The position numbers and the translations under genes are program-made. The notes below the pieces were generated by a model. It had not been told where the DNA came from. It did no database searches and saw nothing but the letters and a program-made list of their open reading frames with translations. A DNA stretch of 60,573 nt from CAYTSA01 sp964440345 (GTDB taxonomy: Bacteria > Desulfobacterota > Desulfovibrionia > Desulfovibrionales > Desulfovibrionaceae), in contig CAYTSA010000012.1 in NCBI GenBank assembly GCA_964440345.1, positions 1-60,573 on the forward strand. The letters are read 5' to 3'. The first letter of the stretch is position 1; the number at the start of each line of letters is the position of its first letter. This document shows positions 7,983 to 14,201 of this stretch, one piece after another.

Positions 7983-8468
7983 CTAATTGGTTGCTTCCTT
8001 TTGCCCGGCTTCTTGAGCCGGTCCGGTTTCTTCAATCTGCACGCCGCCATTGTCGGCGGTTGCGTCGGCGGTTGCGTCGCCGGTTGCGTCGCCGGTTGTG
8101 CTGGTTCCTGCGCCGCCGGTTTCCTCGATCTGTACGGCGGGCTCCTTGGTTTCTCTTGATTCTTCAGGCGCCGCCGGGGCGGGCTGTTGGTCCGCCGGCA
8201 GCGAGATTTCCGGAGCGTCCATGATAGTAGACGTGGTAGGGGCTGCATCCTTGCTGAGGATGTTGTAGCTGAGCGAGGTAACCAGGAACAGGGCGGCTAT
8301 AGCCGCAGTTAATTTGGTGAGCAGGCCCCCAGCGCCAGAACTGCCGAAAACAGATTGGCTGCCGCCGCCAAAAATAACGCCCATGCCCTCCTTGCCTTGC
8401 TGCAGCAGAACGAGGATGATCAGGACCAAACACGCCAGAATGTGAAAAGTAAGCACTAAACCTTGCAA
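7983..8468 (-). CDS. secG: Preprotein translocase subunit SecG
   Basis: A 161-residue SecG, the small membrane subunit of SecYEG. The first 80 residues carry the two helices and the conserved LLQQGKEGMGVIFGGGSQSVFG loop region. The rest, about 80 residues, is an Ala/Thr/Glu/Asp/Pro-rich tail with repeated GDAT/ADAT units that is not part of the conserved SecG fold. I chose the TTG at 8468 because AAGGAG lies 9-10 bases upstream and the protein then begins directly with the first helix; an ATG at 8552 would overlap tpiA. It lies 34 bases after tpiA, a common pairing. Confidence 0.92.
   Translation of the reverse strand: MQGLVLTFHILACLVLIILVLLQQGKEGMGVIFGGGSQSVFGSSGAGGLLTKLTAAIAALFLVTSLSYNILSKDAAPTTSTIMDAPEISLPADQQPAPAAPEESRETKEPAVQIEETGGAGTSTTGDATGDATADATADNGGVQIEETGPAQEAGQKEATN
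8058..8093. repeat. 12-bp tandem repeat inside secG
   Basis: Three tandem copies of GGTTGCGTCGSC encode the GDAT/ADAT units of the SecG tail on the minus strand, with a fourth decayed copy after 8093. The unit length is a multiple of three, so copy number can change without breaking the frame. Confidence 0.85.
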
Positions 8469-8502
8469 GTTTTTGGACTCCTTATAGAGACGTATAAGAC
8501 GG

Positions 8503-9258
8503 TCAGGCCAGTACGATCTTGCTGAAACTGTCCGCCTGTAAAGAAGCGCCACCTACCAAGACTCCGTCCACATTGTCAAGTGTAATTATTTCTGAAGCGT
8601 TGTCCGGCTTCACGCTGCCGCCATAAAGAATGCGCATGGATGCGCCCGGACCAGGCAGAATTTCGCCCAGCAAACGCCGCACTGTGGCGTGTGCGTCTAC
8701 AATGTCGTCTGGCCCGGCCACTTTTCCCGTGCCGATAGCCCACACCGGCTCGTAGGCTATGGTCAGCAGGGCCGGATCCGCCAGGCTGGAAACTCCGGCC
8801 AGCCCCTTTTGCAGCTGTTCGGTGAGCACAGCTTCCACCTTGCCTGCTTCGCGCTCTTCCAGCAGCTCGCCAACGCAGAGCACCACTTTGAGTCCGTTTT
8901 CCAGGCCAAAGGCTGTTTTTTTGCCGATGGTCTCGTTGCTTTCTCCAAACACGTGGCGCCGTTCAGAGTGGCCAACCAGTCCGAACTCGCAGCCAGCTGC
9001 GCGGAGCATCTCCGGCGCAGTTTCGCCGGTAAAGGCGCCGCTCTGTTCGTGATAAAAATTCTGGCCGCCAAGGTGCATGCCGGTTTTGCCGGCCAGCTCT
9101 TGGGCTACGGCGGGGATGGAGACGAAGTTGGGGAAGATGAGCGCTTCGCGGTCGCCGCTCATTTTACCGTCAAGCGCCTTTGCCAGTTCTTTTGCTGTGT
9201 CTGCGGCCTCGGCTGGCGTTTTGAACAATTTCCAGTTAGCGGCCATCAACTTTTTCAT
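8503..9258 (-). CDS. tpiA: Triose-phosphate isomerase
   Basis: A 251-residue TIM barrel that interconverts glyceraldehyde 3-phosphate and dihydroxyacetone phosphate in glycolysis and gluconeogenesis. Signatures are MAANWKLFK at the N-terminus, the catalytic histidine in VGHSERRH, the catalytic glutamate and flexible loop in AYEPVWAIGTGK, and the phosphate-binding ILYGGSVKPDN. Length is normal for the family. It starts 4 bases after the rimI stop and is followed by secG. Confidence 0.97.
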   Translation of the reverse strand: MKKLMAANWKLFKTPAEAADTAKELAKALDGKMSGDREALIFPNFVSIPAVAQELAGKTGMHLGGQNFYHEQSGAFTGETAPEMLRAAGCEFGLVGHSERRHVFGESNETIGKKTAFGLENGLKVVLCVGELLEEREAGKVEAVLTEQLQKGLAGVSSLADPALLTIAYEPVWAIGTGKVAGPDDIVDAHATVRRLLGEILPGPGASMRILYGGSVKPDNASEIITLDNVDGVLVGGASLQADSFSKIVLA

Positions 9259-9261
9259 GAG

Positions 9262-9768
9262 TCACTCCTTTATACGCTGCGTTTGAGTTTTCGCTTGTGT
9301 AGCCAGCTCCAGATGCATCACCAGAGCGTCCTCGCCAGTATCAGGGTAATACTTTTTCCGGACCCCAGTCTGCACAAAGCCAAATCCTTTGTACAAACGC
9401 TGGGCCGGGACATTGTGCTCGCGCACCTCCAGGTATACATCAAAAACTTTCATGTTGCGAGCAATCTGCAGTACAAGACCCAGCAAGCGCTTGGCCAGGC
9501 CCTGGCGGCGCATATCCGGCCGCACGGCCAGGTTGAGGATTTCCACGTCGCCGCTGGCTTTGTACATGGCGCAGTAGGCCAGCAAGCGGCCGGACTTGCG
9601 CAAACCAAAGACGTGGAATATCTTTCGGTCAAAGGCCAGAAGAAACTGTTCTTCGCTCCAGGGCACGGAAAAGCAAGTTTTTTCCAGCGCAGCGACCTCG
9701 CAGGAATGCTCCTTGCCCAGGCGGAAAAACTCAGCAGTTTGCACGCTATCTTTAGCCATGTCAGCCAT
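9262..9768 (-). CDS. rimI: RimI-type ribosomal protein S18 alanine N-acetyltransferase
   Basis: A 168-residue GNAT acyltransferase. It has the acetyl-CoA binding loop VRPDMRRQGLAKRLL and the RimI-typical EVREHNVPAQRLYKGFGFVQTGVRKKYY, with the DALVM motif near the end. RimI acetylates the N-terminus of ribosomal protein S18; the exact substrate here is inferred. Two ATGs are possible, 9768 and 9759, and an AAGG lies 7 bases before 9768. The start region overlaps the start of the divergent Nudix gene. Confidence 0.88.
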   Translation of the reverse strand: MADMAKDSVQTAEFFRLGKEHSCEVAALEKTCFSVPWSEEQFLLAFDRKIFHVFGLRKSGRLLAYCAMYKASGDVEILNLAVRPDMRRQGLAKRLLGLVLQIARNMKVFDVYLEVREHNVPAQRLYKGFGFVQTGVRKKYYPDTGEDALVMHLELATQAKTQTQRIKE

Positions 9769-10324
9769 GCACGCACCTTCATCCCCTTCCGGCGGCCCGT
9801 TCGCCGCGCCGGAGCAGCCTGAGCTTGTGGATATTGTGGACGCCCACGACCAGCCCTACGCCGTTATGCCGCTGGAGCAGGCGCACCAACAGATGCTCTA
9901 CCACCGGGCAGTGCTGGTTCTGGTATATGACGTTCAGGGACGTTTGTACCTGCAAAAGCGTAATGAAGACAAGCTGCTGTATCCTGGTTGTTGGGATATT
10001 TCCGCCACTGGCCATGTAAAAGCCGGCGAGTCCCGGGAGGACGCCGCCCTGCGCGAGCTTTATGAAGAGCTGGGCCTGCGTCCCGCCAGATTGGAAAAGC
10101 TGCAGTCCATTCCAGCCAGCCCCTTCACTGGATATGAGTTCATTACTCTTTTTTCCGCCGGCCGCGTCAAGGAACGGCCCAAGCCAAACCCGGACGAGGT
10201 GTCTGACGGCATGTTTGTGGAGAGCGAAGAGCTGGAGTTTTTAGCCGGCCAGTACAATGACATGCTCACCCCCGGACTGGTCACCTTTTGGTCCCAGGGG
10301 CTGCTGTTTTCGGGCGCCGGGTAG
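9767..10324 (+). CDS. Nudix hydrolase (IDI-like)
   Basis: A roughly 185-residue Nudix protein with a complete Nudix box G-x5-E-x7-REL-x-EELGL (from GHVKAGE to EELGL). LVDIVDAHDQPY at the beginning and LQKRNEDKLLYPGCWDISATGHV resemble the isopentenyl-diphosphate isomerase-like subgroup of Nudix hydrolases. The substrate cannot be told from sequence. ATG 9767, ATG 9758 or a later GTG before the LVDIVD segment are possible starts and none has a good ribosome-binding site. The gene begins face to face with rimI, with the two coding starts overlapping. Confidence 0.8.
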   Translation: MHAPSSPSGGPFAAPEQPELVDIVDAHDQPYAVMPLEQAHQQMLYHRAVLVLVYDVQGRLYLQKRNEDKLLYPGCWDISATGHVKAGESREDAALRELYEELGLRPARLEKLQSIPASPFTGYEFITLFSAGRVKERPKPNPDEVSDGMFVESEELEFLAGQYNDMLTPGLVTFWSQGLLFSGAG

Positions 10325-10346
10325 CGGCGGCGGCTTTGTGGCGTAG

Positions 10347-11777
10347 TCAGTTGGCCACTACCAGCACTGAACAGTGAGCCTTGCGCAGCAGAAAATCGCC
10401 CACGTTGGGAGAGAGCAGGCCCACCTGGCTGTTGGAACTGCCCAGCACCAGCAGGTCATGCTCTTGTGTAAGTGCGGTTATCTCTTTGACCGGGTTGCCA
10501 TGGCGGACGATTTCGTTGAAGTGTATTTTGTGGATGTGGGCCAGTTCTTTGACCCGTTCGAGCATCTCTTCCGCCCAGTCGCTCTCTTCGCTGCCAGTGA
10601 TGAACTCCGGCATCTCGACCACGGCTACGGAAATGGACGACCCCAACTGCCGGGCGATGTCCACGGCGACTTCCAGGGCCAGCTCTGACTTTGGCGAGCC
10701 GTTGAAGGGAACCAGTATTTTTTCATACGGCGCCGTATGCCGCGCCGCCAGCAGAGGACACTCCAGTTCATGAGCAAAAGAGATGAGCGAGCGCCGGAAT
10801 AGCGACGACAGCAGGGATTCGTTGCGGGCTGGAACCACCGCCAATCCAAGCGAGCCAGCTTTATCCATGTCCAGCAGGCGTTGCAGCATGTTCTTGCCGC
10901 CGCCCTTGGCGTCAATTTCCACGTCCTGGGGCCACTGCTCCAGGTGGTTGCGTATGTTGCATTCGTCTTGTGCGCAAAGCATGGTGATGCGCTTGATCTG
11001 GGTGTTCTGGGCAAGAAACAGTGATTCATTGAGCAACGGGCCGTATTCTTCCGCCGGGTCTCCAGATGCTTTTTCTGAGGACAAAGCCACCGCCATGGTC
11101 TGGCCATACGCCAGGGGAAAGTGGGGGTGACCGCATTCAAGCAGGTCGCACACGGACTCGAAGATGTCTGGATGCCCGAGGATAATCAGCTTGTCGTCAG
11201 AACGAATGGCAGTGGATTCAGTGGGGAAAATGAGTTTGTCTTTACGGAAAAGCGCTGCCAGCCGCCTGTCGCGGGCGTGGAAGAAGTCGCTGCGTTTGCC
11301 CACCACGCGAAAATGGTCTGCAGCGCTTATTTCATAGACTGCAGCATGGCCCAGTTGCAACGATGTTATCTGCATGCGGGGGTCCTGCAGATAGTTGTAC
11401 AATCTTTTAGACAGCAGCACGTCTGATGAGACGGCGTTTACCCCCAACTTGCGGAATTGCGGCAGCAAGTCGCTGTTGTGCGTCAGGGCGGAAACCTGGA
11501 CGTTGTCATGGCCGGCCACGTATTTGCACACAGCCAGGTTCACGTCGTCGTCGTCAGTCAGGGCCAGGATATAGTCAAAGTTACCAGCTTCAACGCGGTC
11601 CAGCAGCACAGGGCTGGAGGGGTCTCCCTGCAGGGTTTTTTCCACACAGGGCGACTGGGCGGCGGTGCGCTCCAGCCGGTCTGGGTCGGAGTCTATCAAG
11701 GTGACGGACCAGCCGTCGCCGAGCCGTTTTAGCAGTTCACGGGCCACGAATTCGGCCCCGCAGACAAGCACTCGCAT
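10347..11777 (-). CDS. TrkA-like (RCK) protein fused to universal stress domain
   Basis: A 476-residue soluble protein. Residues 1-120 form a TrkA-N/RCK nucleotide-binding domain (MRVLVCGAEFVARELLKRL, then LIDSDPDRLE). Residues about 130-215 resemble TrkA-C (FRVVGKRSDFFHARDRRLAALFR, DKLIILG). The C-terminal part, from YEKILVPFNGSPKSELALEVAV to LGSSNSQVGLLSPNVGDFLLRKAHCSVLVV, is a universal stress (UspA) domain; a second degenerate Usp-like stretch may lie between. RCK domains gate potassium channels or transporters. No transporter gene is adjacent, so it may act on a distant Trk/Ktr system. It is downstream of and nearly touches the small gene at 11780. Confidence 0.82.
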   Translation of the reverse strand: MRVLVCGAEFVARELLKRLGDGWSVTLIDSDPDRLERTAAQSPCVEKTLQGDPSSPVLLDRVEAGNFDYILALTDDDDVNLAVCKYVAGHDNVQVSALTHNSDLLPQFRKLGVNAVSSDVLLSKRLYNYLQDPRMQITSLQLGHAAVYEISAADHFRVVGKRSDFFHARDRRLAALFRKDKLIFPTESTAIRSDDKLIILGHPDIFESVCDLLECGHPHFPLAYGQTMAVALSSEKASGDPAEEYGPLLNESLFLAQNTQIKRITMLCAQDECNIRNHLEQWPQDVEIDAKGGGKNMLQRLLDMDKAGSLGLAVVPARNESLLSSLFRRSLISFAHELECPLLAARHTAPYEKILVPFNGSPKSELALEVAVDIARQLGSSISVAVVEMPEFITGSEESDWAEEMLERVKELAHIHKIHFNEIVRHGNPVKEITALTQEHDLLVLGSSNSQVGLLSPNVGDFLLRKAHCSVLVVAN

Positions 11778-11779
11778 AA

Positions 11780-12073
11780 TTACTCCGGCGCCTCGCCCAG
11801 CCAGCTGGCCAAGGCGTCGACAATTTTTTGCGCTTGGGCCTGGCTGGAGATATTAAATTTCGACTTTTGTCGATAGACGCCGTGCACTTTTTGGAAGCGG
11901 CGGATGGTGTATTTGTCGTCGCTGTAGTCTTCTTTTTTGGGCTCCCATTGCTGGTAGCGGAATAAAATAGTTGTCCAGGCTCCTTTGGAGAGGACTACGC
12001 GGTCCAGCTCCTTGACGAGCAATTGGCCGTCTTCTTCATAATCGATGCTTATTTCTTCTATGGATTCAGCCAT
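11780..12073 (-). CDS. Small conserved hypothetical protein
   Basis: A 97-residue soluble protein, MAESIEEISIDYEEDGQL..., mixed acidic and aromatic, with no transmembrane segment and no motif I recognise. AAAGGAG lies 8 bases before the ATG at 12073, which fixes the start; the frame is open further upstream but without a ribosome-binding site. Its stop is 2 bases before the TrkA-USP start, so the two are cotranscribed and probably translationally linked. Confidence 0.7.
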   Translation of the reverse strand: MAESIEEISIDYEEDGQLLVKELDRVVLSKGAWTTILFRYQQWEPKKEDYSDDKYTIRRFQKVHGVYRQKSKFNISSQAQAQKIVDALASWLGEAPE

Positions 12074-12219
12074 GTAAATCTCCTTTGCAAGGTTTTGTAT
12101 CTGGCGCACAATACCTATGTGCTGTGAAAGTGTAAACACAGTCTGTGGGCTGGCTGTCACAAAACTGTAAAAAAAGTGTAGTTACATGAGGAACAAACAA
12201 TCCATAGGAGGGAGCGTTC

Positions 12220-12444
12220 ATGGAAAAATCATGCGAGAGTTGTCGTTGGTGGGTCCGGCTGCACGACGGAAACGTGGGCGATTGCCGCAAGGAGCCGCCT
12301 CGGTTCATCAAAGAAGGCGAACAGTACAATATGCGTATCTGGCCGAATACATATGACATTGACTTCTGCGGCGAACATAAAAAAATGAAAATGAAAAAGG
12401 AAATTAGCGTGGAAGACGTGAAGGTGGAAGCCGAAAAAGAGTAG
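12220..12444 (+). CDS. Small four-cysteine protein
   Basis: A 74-residue protein with CESCRWW near the start, GDCRKEPP in the middle and DFCGEH near residue 50, followed by a lysine/glutamate-rich tail. Four cysteines spaced CxxC-x13-C-x27-C with the CRxxPP and WPNT..DFCGE context match a widespread family of tiny proteins likely to bind zinc or iron; the function is unknown to me. A strong GGAGGG precedes the ATG. It is divergent from the gene at 11780, and the 146 bases between them must hold both promoters. Confidence 0.75.
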   Translation: MEKSCESCRWWVRLHDGNVGDCRKEPPRFIKEGEQYNMRIWPNTYDIDFCGEHKKMKMKKEISVEDVKVEAEKE

Positions 12445-12748
12445 TCTGCGCAGCGGCTTTTTGTGTTGCAGAGATGTATTTTTTCGTTCAAGGCTTGCGT
12501 AACCTTCAGAAATACGACATGATGTTTTACACGCTGAGCGGGTAACCCCGTAAAAGGGGGCTCGGGTTGGAAACGGAAGGGGCCGGTCTTATTGTATAAG
12601 ACCGGCCCCGATCCGTTGTCATATCCGTAGCAAAGAAGGCTGCAACACTCTTAAGATGCAGGCGCATGGGGGAAATGGCGTTTCACGGTTTGTTGACACG
12701 GCCCAAACAGCTTTCCGCAGCGGCGAAAAGTTTACGGCAATGCGATAG
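12445..12748. other. Non-coding stretch with hairpins
   Basis: No coding frame is credible here. A perfect 13-bp hairpin sits at 12579-12609. Just before it, GAGC near 12533 and GCTC near 12560 enclose CCCC/GGGG, a second possible small structure. A consensus-like TTGACA at 12693-12698 has no -10 box at the right distance. Confidence 0.55.
12579..12609. terminator. Perfect 13-bp inverted repeat
   Basis: GGGGCCGGTCTTA at 12579-12591 and TAAGACCGGCCCC at 12597-12609 pair perfectly around a 5-base loop. No T-run follows on either strand. It could end transcription of the four-cysteine gene or be the 3' hairpin of an RNA. Confidence 0.55.
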
Positions 12749-12843
12749 TATACTTCATAGAGTATCGTGCGTGTACTGACCTGGCCCCACTCCCTTTTCT
12801 CTGAAGCCGGATTGCCCGGTCAGCGGCGGCAGGCGGTGGATTC
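12749..12843 (+). repeat. Repeated non-coding block, copy B
   Basis: Second copy of the block described at 23-103, here at 12764-12843 with the same order of conserved pieces. A TATACT -10-like hexamer lies at 12749-12754, nine bases before the block, while the -35 region is poor. CTGACC at 12776-12781 can pair with GGTCAG near the middle of this copy, but copy A does not keep that pairing. The cobalamin-sensor operon starts about 160 bases downstream. No cobalamin-riboswitch core was recognised. Confidence 0.5.
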
Positions 12844-13003
12844 TGGGACGGTATTGCATCTTGACCGGACAGTCGTTTGCGGTAATATTCTACTGTAAAC
12901 CACATAGGGACTGTTGCAACATACATCAGAACGGGTTTGAGAAAATTGCAGCAGGCAAAGCTGAAGAAATCAGGCTAAAGTAATTATTGGGAGACAGCCG
13001 CAT

Positions 13004-13471
13004 ATGGAAAAAAAGGATATTGCCGCATCTGCCGCCGCTCTTACGCCGCCGCCTGCCATCGCTGCTGACGCCTACAGCGAGCACAAGATATTCATGGCGC
13101 ATAAAGTTTCCGGCAAACTGACGGCGCGGGGCGACTTGCAGCGCTTGATAGGCGAAGGCAACTTGTCCATGATGCAGGATAACCACATCAACCATGCGTT
13201 ATATATGGATTCTATCTTCCATGACTTTGATCCTGAGCCATTTGTGGAGACGATTCTGTGGGTGTTTCGGACGTATCGCCGTCATGGATTTCATGAGACG
13301 TACTGGGCTGCACAGTTAAACTGTTGGCTGCAAGTCATGGAAGAGGAGTTGCCTGAAGAACACTACGCACCCTTGAAGCCCTTTTACGAATGGATGATCA
13401 TTCACATTCCAGATTTTTCCCTGCTCAGCGAGAACAGCGTCTCAACGTGGGAAGTGGGGCCTCATGACTAG
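13004..13471 (+). CDS. Unknown protein, first gene of cobalamin-sensor operon
   Basis: A 155-residue, probably helical soluble protein without signal peptide or membrane segment. I do not recognise the family. The conserved-looking core is rich in aromatic residues and histidines (DNHINHALYMDSIFHDF, WVFRTYRRHGFHETYWAAQL, PFYEWMIIHI). Its last codons overlap the start of the cobalamin-binding gene by 8 bases, so the two are translationally coupled and probably work together, for example as an adaptor or a sensory partner. The ATG follows a weak GGGAG about 12 bases upstream. Confidence 0.75.
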   Translation: MEKKDIAASAAALTPPPAIAADAYSEHKIFMAHKVSGKLTARGDLQRLIGEGNLSMMQDNHINHALYMDSIFHDFDPEPFVETILWVFRTYRRHGFHETYWAAQLNCWLQVMEEELPEEHYAPLKPFYEWMIIHIPDFSLLSENSVSTWEVGPHD

Positions 13472-14201
13472 TCCCGCCGCCAGCCCCGCTTTTGCCCATG
13501 CTGCACATGCGCCTGGAGCCGGCTTTTTGGACGGCGAGGGGGTGTTGCCCCGGCTGGCCAGGGAGTATTTGACCGCCTTGCGTCACGGCGACCGCCGTAA
13601 AGCCAGCAAATTGATACTGGACGCCGTGAACAAGCAGAATATTAGCGTGCGCGACGTGTATCTGCACGTGTTTCAGCCGGCGCTCTACGAAGTCGGCCGC
13701 TTGTGGCAGATTAACCACATCTCTGTGGCCGAAGAGCATTTTATCACTGCAGCCACGCAGCTGGTCATGTCGCAACTCTACCCGTACATCTTTACCCCTG
13801 AGAAAAAGGACTTTGTGTTTGTGGCCTGCAGCGTAAGCGGTGAGTTGCACGAGGTGGGCATGCGCATGGTCGCTGATTTTTTTGAAATGGAAGGTTGGGA
13901 CACGTACTATCTGGGCGCCAACACGCCGGTGGAGGCAGTGGTCCAGGCCGTGGCGGACCGCCGGGCAGACGTACTGGGCGTATCCGCGACCATGTCATTT
14001 CATCTGCGGGCGGCCACGCAGATGATCCAGGCTGTGCGCGAGTGCAGCTCGTGCAGCAAGACCAAAATACTGGTGGGCGGCTACTGTTTCAGCGTTTCGC
14101 CTGACGCCTGGCGCAAGGCCGGGGCGGACGGCTACGCCGGCAACGCCATGCAGGCCCTGGAAATGGCGCGGCAAGTCCTGGATATGGAGCCCAGCCAGTG
14201 A
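13464..14201 (+). CDS. Cobalamin-binding protein with CarH-like light-sensor motifs
   Basis: A 245-residue protein with a four-helix B12-binding-2 cap at residues 25-110 and a Rossmann-like B12-binding domain at 115-240. Residues W81 and E91-H92 form the W-x9-EH motif known from the CarH/LitR adenosylcobalamin photoreceptors. E127-x-H129-xx-G132 gives the base-off lower-ligand histidine, followed by S174 and VGG at 204-206 with the usual B12-domain spacing. Unlike CarH there is no MerR DNA-binding domain, and no methyltransferase is nearby. The gene overlaps the preceding unknown gene by 8 bases and the following kinase gene by 4, so it is probably the sensory input of that kinase. Corrinoid methyl-carrier proteins share this fold and remain an alternative. 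Confidence 0.85.
   Translation: MTSPAASPAFAHAAHAPGAGFLDGEGVLPRLAREYLTALRHGDRRKASKLILDAVNKQNISVRDVYLHVFQPALYEVGRLWQINHISVAEEHFITAATQLVMSQLYPYIFTPEKKDFVFVACSVSGELHEVGMRMVADFFEMEGWDTYYLGANTPVEAVVQAVADRRADVLGVSATMSFHLRAATQMIQAVRECSSCSKTKILVGGYCFSVSPDAWRKAGADGYAGNAMQALEMARQVLDMEPSQ

Noticed and set aside
12749..12843. Cobalamin riboswitch ahead of the B12-sensor operon
   Set aside because: I looked for the conserved core of the cobalamin riboswitch and did not see it; only the shared repeated block is supported.
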